The position numbers and the translations under genes are program-made. The notes under the pieces are model-generated. The model saw only the letters and a list, made by a program, of their open reading frames with translations. It was not told where the DNA came from and searched no databases. 11,761 bases of DNA from Clostridiales bacterium. Lineage in GTDB: Bacteria > Bacillota > Clostridia > Oscillospirales > JAAYXM01. The DNA lies in contig JAAYXM010000009.1 of assembly GCA_012515925.1 (NCBI GenBank), positions 1-11,761 on the forward strand. Reading direction: 5' to 3'. Shown here one piece after another: positions 5,940 through 11,761 of this stretch. The first letter of the stretch is position 1; each line of letters starts with the position of its first letter.

Positions 5940-7319
5940 ATGCAAAATTCCGAAAAATCAATGGAAAAAATCGTTGCGTTATGCAAAGGGCGCGGTTTTA
6001 TATACAGCGGCAGCGAGATTTACGGCGGCCTCGCCAATACGTGGGACTACGGGCCTCTGGGCGTCGAATTCAAAAACAACGTCAAAGCCGCGTGGTGGAA
6101 GAAATTCGTCCGCGAGTCAAAGTATAACGTTGGTCTTGACAGCGCGATACTCATGAATCCGGAAGTCTGGGTTGCCTCCGGGCATGTCGGCGGGTTTACC
6201 GACCCGCTGATGGACTGCAAGGAATGCAAAACGCGTCACCGCGCGGACAAGCTCATCGAGGACACGGGCGTTAACCCCGCGGGCTGGAGCTTTGAGCAGA
6301 TGCAGCAGTATATAAACGAGCATGACATAGCCTGCCCGGACTGCGGCAAGAAAAACTTTACGGATATCCGCAAGTTCAACCTTATGTTCAAAACATTCCA
6401 GGGCGTTACGGAGGACGCGCAAAACCAGATTTTCCTGCGTCCCGAAACCGCTCAGGGCATATTTGTCAATTTTAAGTCAATTCAGCGGACTACCCGTAAG
6501 AAAATCCCGTTCGGCGTCGGACAGATAGGAAAGTCCTTCAGAAACGAGATAACGCCCGGCAACTTTATTTTCAGGACACGCGAGTTTGAGCAGATGGAGC
6601 TTGAGTTCTTCTGCAAGCCGGGAACCGACCTTGAATGGTTCGGTTACTGGAAGAATTACTGTAAAGACTTCCTTATTAATCTCGGTATCAGGGAAGACAG
6701 CATAAAAATGCGCGACCATGAAAAAGAAGAGCTGTCACACTACTCGAACGCCACCACTGACATCGAGTTTATGTTTCCGTTCGGCTGGGGCGAGCTCTGG
6801 GGCATTGCCGACAGGACGGATTTCGACCTTAAAGCCCACGCGGGGCATTCGGGCGAAAACATGGAGTATTTCGACCCGGAAACCAACGAGAAATATGTAC
6901 CTTACGTTATCGAGCCATCATTAGGCGCTGACCGCGTCGCGCTCGCTTTCCTGGTTGACGCCTACGACGAGGAGGTTCTCGACGCGGAGCAAAACGATGT
7001 GCGCACGGTATTAAGGCTCCACCCGTATCTCGCGCCGTTTAAATGCGCGGTGCTGCCGCTCAGCAAGAAGCTGTCCGCGGAAGCTTCCGCGATATATGAA
7101 AAGCTCCTGACTTCCTTCGCCGCGGATTTCGACGACACGGGCTCGATAGGCAAGAGATACCGCCGTCAGGACGAAATAGGCACGCCGGTATGCATAACCT
7201 ATGACTTTGAAAGCCGGGAGGACGGCTGTGTCACGGTGCGTGACCGCGATACGATGAAGCAGGAACGCATACCGATTGAAGGCATACACGATTATATCTC
7301 GAAAAAACTTGTTTTCTGA
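5940..7319 (+). CDS. glyQS: Glycyl-tRNA synthetase, homodimeric (alpha2) type
   Basis: 459 residues, full length for the single-chain class II enzyme that charges tRNA-Gly with glycine at the cost of ATP. Start ATG has a GGGG ribosome binding site 8 nt upstream. Visible features: N-terminal FIYSGSEIYGGLANTWDYGPLG (read from residue 20); LMNPEVWVASGH (71-82) at motif 1; a probable zinc site from Cys93, Cys96, Cys132 and Cys135; FLRPETAQGIFVNF (165-178); the motif 2 region FRTREFEQMELEFF (211-224); motif 3 EPSLGADRVALAFL (325-338); and a C-terminal anticodon-binding domain (about 360-457). All signature residues expected of an active enzyme appear present. It stands alone between its own promoter and terminator, divergent from the B12 operon. 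The gene is also called glyS in many annotations. Confidence 0.98.
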   Translation: MQNSEKSMEKIVALCKGRGFIYSGSEIYGGLANTWDYGPLGVEFKNNVKAAWWKKFVRESKYNVGLDSAILMNPEVWVASGHVGGFTDPLMDCKECKTRHRADKLIEDTGVNPAGWSFEQMQQYINEHDIACPDCGKKNFTDIRKFNLMFKTFQGVTEDAQNQIFLRPETAQGIFVNFKSIQRTTRKKIPFGVGQIGKSFRNEITPGNFIFRTREFEQMELEFFCKPGTDLEWFGYWKNYCKDFLINLGIREDSIKMRDHEKEELSHYSNATTDIEFMFPFGWGELWGIADRTDFDLKAHAGHSGENMEYFDPETNEKYVPYVIEPSLGADRVALAFLVDAYDEEVLDAEQNDVRTVLRLHPYLAPFKCAVLPLSKKLSAEASAIYEKLLTSFAADFDDTGSIGKRYRRQDEIGTPVCITYDFESREDGCVTVRDRDTMKQERIPIEGIHDYISKKLVF

Positions 7320-7325
7320 ATATCG

Positions 7326-7356
7326 GGGCTGCGGCACAGATGCCGCGGCCCTTTTT
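7326..7356 (+). terminator. Intrinsic terminator of glycyl-tRNA synthetase gene
   Basis: GGGCTGCGGCA (7326-7336) pairs with TGCCGCGGCCC (7341-7351) over 11 bp, including one G-U pair, around a CAGA loop, followed by five Us (7352-7356). It starts 6 nt after the stop codon and separates this gene from the rnf operon. Confidence 0.95.
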
Positions 7357-7382
7357 AATGCGACGCCTCTGTCGCGGAACGA

Positions 7383-7406
7383 AGCAGTTGTTAAAGCAGT
7401 TGTTAA
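7383..7406. repeat. Exact tandem 12-bp direct repeat (AGCAGTTGTTAA x2) upstream of rnf promoter
   Basis: Copies at 7383-7394 and 7395-7406 are identical and adjacent. Each ends in TTGTTAA, the half-site described for clostridial Rex operators. The repeat is 14 bp upstream of the -35 of the rnf promoter. Confidence 0.85.
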
Positions 7407-7417
7407 ATAAATAACTA
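7400..7417. promoter_or_regulatory. Candidate Rex-like operator upstream of rnfC
   Basis: TTGTTAAATAAATAACTA fits the clostridial Rex palindrome TTGTTAA-N4-TTAACAA with a perfect left half and 5 of 7 matches on the right. Rex is an NADH/NAD+-sensing repressor of fermentative and redox genes, a sensible controller for a ferredoxin:NAD+ oxidoreductase. The AT-rich setting makes chance matches likely, so this stays a candidate. Confidence 0.35.
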
Positions 7418-7420
7418 TGG

Positions 7421-7450
7421 TTGTTATTTCGACCTGTTTTATAGTATAAT
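7421..7450 (+). promoter_or_regulatory. Predicted sigma-A promoter of the rnf operon
   Basis: TTGTTA (7421-7426) and a perfect TATAAT (7445-7450) are 18 bp apart. The start of transcription would fall near 7457, giving a leader of about 57 nt that contains the inverted repeat at 7472-7490. Confidence 0.75.
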
Positions 7451-7471
7451 TATACATTGAGAAATTAAATA

Positions 7472-7490
7472 TTGTGTGTTTTTCACACAA
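7472..7490. promoter_or_regulatory. 19-bp perfect inverted repeat in the rnf leader, possible operator
   Basis: TTGTGTG (7472-7478) and CACACAA (7484-7490) are perfect inverted copies around TTTTT. The site lies about 15-33 nt past the predicted start and just before the rnfC ribosome binding site, a position where a repressor could block transcription. The outer TTGTG/CACAA resembles Rex sites, but the spacing is one base longer than the standard 18-bp operator. It could instead act as a small RNA hairpin. Confidence 0.5.
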
Positions 7491-7497
7491 ATAAATA

Positions 7498-7504
7498 AGA
7501 GGTG
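7498..7504 (+). promoter_or_regulatory. Ribosome binding site deciding the rnfC start
   Basis: AGAGGTG lies 9 nt before ATG 7514. The in-frame GTG at 7502-7504 falls inside this site and so is unlikely to be the start. Confidence 0.8.
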
Positions 7505-7513
7505 AACAAAATT

Positions 7514-8839
7514 ATGCCCTTAAGTTTCAGAGGGGGCGTTCATCCGGACGACAAAAAAGCGGATACACGCAAAAAGGCGATTGAGGTATTGCCCGCCCCC
7601 GGTCAGGTGGTTCTGCCTGTGAGCATGCATATCGGCGCCCCCGCGGCACCGGTTGTCAGCGTGGGCGAGCATGTGAAGATGGGGCAGGTAGTAGCCGAGA
7701 CCGCGGGCGCGGTTTCCGCGCGCGTTCATGCCACCGTTTCGGGTACGGTAACCGCAATCGAGCCGCGACCTCATCCGAACGGTACAAACGTAATGTCAAT
7801 CGTCATTGAAAACGACTATAACGACGAGTTGTTCGAGGGTATTAAGCCCGTAGACCGTTTTCACAGCATTGACGCGCAGGAGCTTGCGGACATAGCCGAG
7901 GCCGCGGGAATCGTCGGGCTCGGAGGCGCCATGTTCCCGACACACGTTAAAATCTCCTCGTCCGTCGGCAAGGTGGACACGCTGATTATAAACGGCGCGG
8001 AATGCGAGCCGTATATTACGTCGGACAACCGGCAGATGTTAGAGTGCGGCGAAGAGATTATAAACGGCGTAACGCTTCTGATGAAAGCGTTAAAGCTCGA
8101 TACCGCGTATATCGCAATCGAGTCGAACAAGCGAAGCGCCATCGAAAAAATAAGACGGCTTATAGCCAAAAAGGACGGCCTTAAGCTGAAGGTATTAAGA
8201 ACGAAATACCCGCAGGGAGCGGAAAAGCAGCTGATTAAATCCGTCTGCGGGCGCGAGGTGCCGCCCGGCGGGCTCCCGTCGGCGGTGGGTGTGCTCAATA
8301 TAAACGTGGGCACCGTGATAGCCCTTTCACGCGCGGTTGAAACCGGAATGCCGCTTCTGACCAAGGTTGTAACCGTTTCGGGAAGCGCGGTCGCGAACCC
8401 CAAGAATCTGCTCGCGCGTATCGGCACCCCGCTCCGCGAGCTGTTTAGCGCCGCGGGCGGGTTCAAAGACAACCCGTACAAGGTTCTTATGGGCGGGCCC
8501 ATGATGGGTATCTCCCAGTATTCCCTCGATGTACCGGTCATCAAGGGTACTAACGCGATTTTAGCGTTCTGCGAAAAGGAGGACGCGTATTCCGAGCAGC
8601 AGGTGTGCATACGCTGCGGGAAATGCGTCGGCGCGTGCCCGATGAATCTGATGCCCGTATACCTGCATATGTACGGGAACCGGGGCATGCTTGACGAGTG
8701 CGAAAAGCTCAATGTCACCGACTGCATAGAATGCGGCTGCTGCTCGTATATCTGTCCGGGGAGACTGCATTTGGTACAATCCTTTAAAAACACAAAGCAG
8801 CGTCTCGCGGCATTGAAAAAAAAGAAAGGAGCGCGCTGA
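7514..8839 (+). CDS. rnfC: Rnf complex subunit RnfC (ferredoxin:NAD+ oxidoreductase, NADH-side iron-sulfur flavoprotein)
   Basis: 441 residues from ATG 7514; an in-frame GTG at 7502 would add four residues but overlaps the ribosome binding site. RnfC is the peripheral cytoplasmic subunit where NAD+ is reduced with electrons coming from ferredoxin. The start FRGGVHP is typical. A barrel-sandwich domain (about 25-100), the glycine-rich GLGGAMFPTHVK (135-146) and NGAECEPYITSDNRQM (160-175) of the FMN/NADH-binding fold, and an SLBB region (about 255-345) follow in order. Two 4Fe-4S sites are complete: C365/C368/C371/C375 and C404/C407/C410/C414. The tail is short and basic, without the long C-terminal extension of some proteobacterial RnfC. 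It is the first gene of the operon, one base before rnfD. Confidence 0.97.
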   Translation: MPLSFRGGVHPDDKKADTRKKAIEVLPAPGQVVLPVSMHIGAPAAPVVSVGEHVKMGQVVAETAGAVSARVHATVSGTVTAIEPRPHPNGTNVMSIVIENDYNDELFEGIKPVDRFHSIDAQELADIAEAAGIVGLGGAMFPTHVKISSSVGKVDTLIINGAECEPYITSDNRQMLECGEEIINGVTLLMKALKLDTAYIAIESNKRSAIEKIRRLIAKKDGLKLKVLRTKYPQGAEKQLIKSVCGREVPPGGLPSAVGVLNINVGTVIALSRAVETGMPLLTKVVTVSGSAVANPKNLLARIGTPLRELFSAAGGFKDNPYKVLMGGPMMGISQYSLDVPVIKGTNAILAFCEKEDAYSEQQVCIRCGKCVGACPMNLMPVYLHMYGNRGMLDECEKLNVTDCIECGCCSYICPGRLHLVQSFKNTKQRLAALKKKKGAR

Positions 8840-8840
8840 A

Positions 8841-9899
8841 ATGCTGTCTGAAGAGAAGTTGATTATGACCTCGTCGCCGCATATCAAAACCGAGGACGAT
8901 ACGCGCTCGATAATGCTCGACGTTATCATCGCGCTTACGTTCCCGCTGATTATGGCGATATGCTTTTTCGGCTGGCGGTCCCTGACCCTCACGCTGACCG
9001 CCGTCGCCTCGTGCATTGCTTTTGAATGGCTTTACCGCTATTTTATGAAAAAGCCCTCGTCGATAGGGGATTTGTCCGCCGTCGTCACGGGTATGCTTAT
9101 CGCGTTCAACCTGCCCGTCACGACACCGATGTGGATTCCGGTGGTCGGTTCGTTTTTCGCGATTGTAATTGTAAAGCAGCTTTACGGCGGATTAGGCAAG
9201 AACTTCATGAACCCGGCGCTCGGCGCCCGCGCGTTTCTTCTGTCTTGGCCTGCTTTAATCTCGCTTTGGGTCAAGGCGAAGCCGCTCGCGGATTCAAGCT
9301 TTCCTCTGTTAAAAAGCATAAGCCGCGAAGCCTTAAGCCCGGACGTTATCGCCGCCGCCACGCCGCTTGCCAAAATGAAGCAGGGCTTTCTGCCCTCGAC
9401 GCCGATGCCGTCCGTAGACGGCGATATCGTGAGCACATTACGTGATATGGCCGTCGGCAACATCGCGGGCTGCATAGGTGAGGTTTCGGCAATCGTACTT
9501 ATCGCGGCGGGTATTTATCTGATTGTACGCAAGGTTATTACTCCGCATATACCGCTCGCCTATATAAGCACGGTCGCGGTTCTGACATACCTGTTCCCGC
9601 GCGGCGGCAACGACCCGCTGCAGTGGATGCTGTTCAGCCTGACGTCCGGCGGGTTGATGCTCGGCGCGGTGTTTATGGCTACGGACTACGTTACCTCGCC
9701 CGTATCCAAAACCGGTCGGATAATCTACGGTATCGGCTGCGGTCTCTTAACCGTTCTTATCCGTTACTTCGGCGCGTATCCCGAGGGCGTGTCCTTCGCG
9801 ATACTTATAATGAACGTTTGCGTTTGGGCGATTGAGAAAATATCACGCCCCGGGCGCTTCGGCGTAAAGCGTTTCAAAAAGGCGGGTGACACTAAATGA
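8841..9899 (+). CDS. rnfD: Rnf complex subunit RnfD (membrane flavoprotein)
   Basis: 352 residues with about eight to ten membrane helices, related to NqrB. It carries a covalently bound FMN and lies on the electron path linked to cation transport. The start ATG follows AAAGGAG with 9 nt spacing and lies one base after the rnfC stop. Family stretches seen: IGDLSAVVTGMLIAFNLP (74-91), KNFMNPALGARAFL (120-133), GGLMLGAVFMATDYVTSP (270-287) and YPEGVSFAILIMN (313-325). The expected flavinylated threonine is Thr174 in DVIAAATPLA (168-177). The Asp at -6 and Ala at -1 are kept, but Ser/Thr at -3 and Gly/Ser at -2 are both Ala, looser than the usual flavin-transferase motif. The gene overlaps rnfG by 4 bp (ATGA). 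Confidence 0.97.
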   Translation: MLSEEKLIMTSSPHIKTEDDTRSIMLDVIIALTFPLIMAICFFGWRSLTLTLTAVASCIAFEWLYRYFMKKPSSIGDLSAVVTGMLIAFNLPVTTPMWIPVVGSFFAIVIVKQLYGGLGKNFMNPALGARAFLLSWPALISLWVKAKPLADSSFPLLKSISREALSPDVIAAATPLAKMKQGFLPSTPMPSVDGDIVSTLRDMAVGNIAGCIGEVSAIVLIAAGIYLIVRKVITPHIPLAYISTVAVLTYLFPRGGNDPLQWMLFSLTSGGLMLGAVFMATDYVTSPVSKTGRIIYGIGCGLLTVLIRYFGAYPEGVSFAILIMNVCVWAIEKISRPGRFGVKRFKKAGDTK

Positions 9900-10516
9900 G
9901 CAAGGTATCGTTAAGCTTATCCCGTGAGCAGAAAAAAGACGTCATTAAGGTGGCTTTTATCCTGCTCGCGATTTGCGCGGCATGCGCGCTCGCGTTGTCC
10001 CTCGTAAACGAGATAACGCGCGCCCGTATAGAGGACCAGAGAAAAATCGCGTTTGAACAAGCGATGAATTACGTTTTGCCCGCGGAAGCCTATGACCATG
10101 TCGATATCTCGGCGATTGAGCTTGACAAGTCGGTAAGCGAGGTATACGAGGCTAAGGACTCAGACGGCACGCCGCTCGGCTATTGCGTTAAATCAGCGCC
10201 CCTCGGTTTCGCGGGGGAAGTTCAGATTGTCGTCGGTATTGACAACGATGATAAGATTACGCGCGTCGATATAGTTTCGATGTCCGAAACACCGGGGCTC
10301 GGAACAAAGGCGAAGGACGAGAAGTTTCTGTCACAATACGCCGGCAAGGCGGGGATTATTACCGTGGTAAAAGGCGAGGCCTCGGCGGAGGAAAACGAGA
10401 TTTCCGCGATTACCGGCGCGACGGTTACTTCAAAAGCCGTTACAAGCGGAGTCCAGGCCGCTTTGGACGCGGTAGCTCTGATAAAAGGAGGAGCTTCAAA
10501 TGCCCAATCTCAATAA
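9896..10516 (+). CDS. rnfG: Rnf complex subunit RnfG (covalent FMN protein)
   Basis: 206 residues. One N-terminal membrane helix (about 16-38) anchors an extracytoplasmic FMN-binding domain. The domain shows GYCVKSAPLGFAGEVQIVVG (95-114) and ETPGLGTKA (131-139), then the flavin attachment motif ITGATVTS (172-179), in which Thr176 should carry FMN through a phosphoester bond made by the flavin transferase ApbE. No apbE gene lies in the window. The start overlaps the rnfD stop in an ATGA, typical of translational coupling. The 3' end overlaps rnfE by 17 bp, and the rnfE ribosome binding site lies within this gene. Confidence 0.97.
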   Translation: MSKVSLSLSREQKKDVIKVAFILLAICAACALALSLVNEITRARIEDQRKIAFEQAMNYVLPAEAYDHVDISAIELDKSVSEVYEAKDSDGTPLGYCVKSAPLGFAGEVQIVVGIDNDDKITRVDIVSMSETPGLGTKAKDEKFLSQYAGKAGIITVVKGEASAEENEISAITGATVTSKAVTSGVQAALDAVALIKGGASNAQSQ

Positions 10517-11105
10517 CATAAAAAAAATCATGATGGACGGTCTTATAAATCAAAACCCGTCGTTTGTGCTGCTTCTCGGAATGTGCCCGCTGCTTGCGAC
10601 TTCAACCTCGCTGTCCAACGGTATCGGCATGGGTCTTTCGGCAACGGCGGTGCTTATATGCTCGAACATCGTTATTTCGCTTATTCGCAAATTCGTACCG
10701 AATCAAATCCGAATCGCGGCGTATATAGTCGTTATCGCGTGCTTTGTCACGGTCGTAAACCTGCTGCTCGAGGCATACCTGCCCGCGCTTCACGCATCGC
10801 TCGGAATATTTATTCCGCTAATCGTCGTGAACTGTATTATACTTGCCCGCGCGGAGGCATTCGCCTCAAAGAACGGGGTTTTCGACTCGGCGCTGGACGG
10901 GCTCGGGATGGGGCTCGGCTTTACGGGCGCTTTAATAATCATGTCAAGCATACGCGAGCTTCTTGGCAACGGCACGCTTCTTAACTTTCCGCTTTTAGGC
11001 TCAAATTACGAGCCCGCGGTGCTTATGATACTGCCGCCCGGCGGGTTTCTGACCCTCGGGTTCTTAATAGCCGCTATACAAAAGATTAGGGGGCAAAACT
11101 CATGA
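10500..11105 (+). CDS. rnfE: Rnf complex subunit RnfE (integral membrane)
   Basis: 201 residues, about six membrane helices, homologous to NqrD and to the neighbouring RnfA. RnfA and RnfE form an inverted pair of half-channels that share an iron-sulfur centre in the membrane. The two conserved cysteines are present: Cys29 in LGMCPLLA (26-33) and Cys112 in VNCIILARAEAFA (110-122). NQNPSF (17-22) near the start is also typical. The start ATG has AGGAGG 8 nt upstream. The first 17 bp overlap rnfG and the last 4 bp overlap rnfA, so translation is probably coupled. Confidence 0.97.
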   Translation: MPNLNNIKKIMMDGLINQNPSFVLLLGMCPLLATSTSLSNGIGMGLSATAVLICSNIVISLIRKFVPNQIRIAAYIVVIACFVTVVNLLLEAYLPALHASLGIFIPLIVVNCIILARAEAFASKNGVFDSALDGLGMGLGFTGALIIMSSIRELLGNGTLLNFPLLGSNYEPAVLMILPPGGFLTLGFLIAAIQKIRGQNS

Positions 11106-11689
11106 GTCTTTCAGGTATACTGTCTTTGGCGCTTGGCGCGATATTAATCGAGAACTTTGTTCTCGTCAAATTCCTCGGTATATGCCCGTTTTTAGGCGTC
11201 TCCAAGAAAACGGACACGGCGACGGGCATGGGGCTTGCCGTTGTATTTGTAATGACGGTTGCGTCCGCGTTTACTTATCTTGTTGATATGTTCCTGCTTC
11301 GCCCTCTTAAAATGGAATATATGCAGACGGTTGCGTTTATACTCGTAATAGCCGCGCTTGTTCAGTTTGTGGAGCTTATGCTTCAGAAGTTCATACCCGC
11401 GCTCTATAAAGCGCTTGGGATATACCTGCCGCTGATTACCACAAACTGCGCCGTGCTCGGCGTCGCGCTTATAAATGCCCAGAACGATTATAATTTCATC
11501 GGCTCGGTAGTGTACGGCGCGTCCGCGGGCATCGGGTTTCTGGTCGCGATAGCCCTGTTTGCCTCGGTTCGCGAACGCCTTGAATTTGCTGATTATCCGA
11601 AGGCGTTCGAAGGTTTCCCGATCGCGCTTATTACCGCTTCGCTGCTGTCACTCGCTTTTATGGGCTTTCAGGGCATGCGGATTTTCTGA
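11102..11689 (+). CDS. rnfA: Rnf complex subunit RnfA (integral membrane)
   Basis: 195 residues, the usual size, with about six membrane helices; homologous to NqrE. Family signatures are ENFVLVKFLGICPFLGVS (17-34), with the iron-sulfur ligand Cys28, and LPLITTNCAVLGVAL (109-123), with Cys116, the partners of the RnfE cysteines. SVRERLE (155-161) corresponds to the conserved cytoplasmic IREL/VRER segment. It starts in an ATGA overlap with rnfE and is followed 18 bp later by rnfB. Nothing is missing or truncated. Confidence 0.97.
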   Translation: MSLSGILSLALGAILIENFVLVKFLGICPFLGVSKKTDTATGMGLAVVFVMTVASAFTYLVDMFLLRPLKMEYMQTVAFILVIAALVQFVELMLQKFIPALYKALGIYLPLITTNCAVLGVALINAQNDYNFIGSVVYGASAGIGFLVAIALFASVRERLEFADYPKAFEGFPIALITASLLSLAFMGFQGMRIF

Positions 11690-11707
11690 TAGAAAGGTAT
11701 ATGCCAT

Positions 11708-11761
11708 ATGAGTAGTTTTTTGAATGTACTATTCGCGATACTTGTGCTCGGCGCGCTGGGC
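11708..11761 (+). CDS. rnfB: Rnf complex subunit RnfB, first 18 codons, truncated by window edge
   Basis: ATG 11708 opens a frame that stays open to the window end and encodes MSSFLNVLFAILVLGALG, a hydrophobic N-terminal anchor ending in the Gly-rich start expected of RnfB. RnfB is the multi-cluster iron-sulfur subunit thought to accept electrons from reduced ferredoxin; those cluster motifs lie beyond the window. AAAGG lies 10 nt upstream. An earlier ATG at 11701 meets a stop after four codons. Identity rests mainly on position after rnfA in the C-D-G-E-A-B order. Confidence 0.88.
   Translation, partial: MSSFLNVLFAILVLGALG

Noticed and set aside
7502..7513. GTG at 7502 as the rnfC start
   Set aside because: The GTG is part of the AGAGGTG ribosome binding site. 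ATG 7514 has ideal spacing and gives the typical RnfC N-terminus.
7861..8793. Long open frame of 310 codons on the minus strand
   Set aside because: It lies wholly antisense to rnfC, which has clear family motifs and both 4Fe-4S sites. The translated protein has no recognisable domain and there is no ribosome binding site context. It is a by-product of codon bias.
1..11761. CRISPR array, tRNA/rRNA genes, insertion sequence or prophage
   Set aside because: No regularly spaced repeats, no tRNA or rRNA signature, and no transposase or integrase reading frame are seen. The genes form ordinary chromosomal operons.

Overview
The window looks like the chromosome of a strictly anaerobic, Gram-positive-type Clostridia bacterium; this is inferred from gene content, and no species can be named. 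Pointers are an Rnf operon in the clostridial order C-D-G-E-A-B, a single-chain (alpha2) glycyl-tRNA synthetase, an S-layer-homology (SLH) anchored surface protein, strong purine-rich ribosome binding sites and intrinsic terminators.

Left half (minus strand, reading 5745 to 1). A consensus-like promoter is followed at once by a canonical cobalamin (adenosylcobalamin-type) riboswitch and then by a perfect intrinsic terminator, an arrangement that suggests B12-dependent transcription attenuation. Behind it lie a 1034-residue SLH-anchored exported protein with two transcobalamin-like alpha/alpha-toroid regions and one DUF4430 (transcobalamin beta-like) domain, a 223-residue predicted lipoprotein carrying a second DUF4430 domain, and prmA (ribosomal protein L11 methyltransferase), spaced 20 bp and 3 bp apart. 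After a 231-bp gap, rsmE (16S rRNA m3U1498 methyltransferase) runs off the left edge and has its own promoter. My reading is that the first two genes are a bacterial counterpart of intrinsic factor/transcobalamin: a surface-displayed cobalamin capture system switched off by B12. This is the most interesting system in the window.

The divergent spacer (5412-5939, 528 bp) holds the riboswitch, its terminator, two divergent promoters and a short degenerate heptad repeat. I see nothing in about 5750-5819.

Right half (plus strand). A TTGAAA-17-TATAAT promoter drives the glycyl-tRNA synthetase gene, which ends in a strong intrinsic terminator. A 194-bp spacer follows, with a promoter, a tandem 12-bp repeat, a Rex-like half-palindrome and a 19-bp inverted repeat. 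Then comes the tightly packed rnfCDGEAB operon, with rnfB cut off by the right edge after 18 codons. Rnf is a membrane ferredoxin:NAD+ oxidoreductase that couples electron transfer to Na+ or H+ export, so the organism probably lives by fermentation or another low-energy anaerobic metabolism. Redox control of this operon is plausible from the upstream motifs but unproven.
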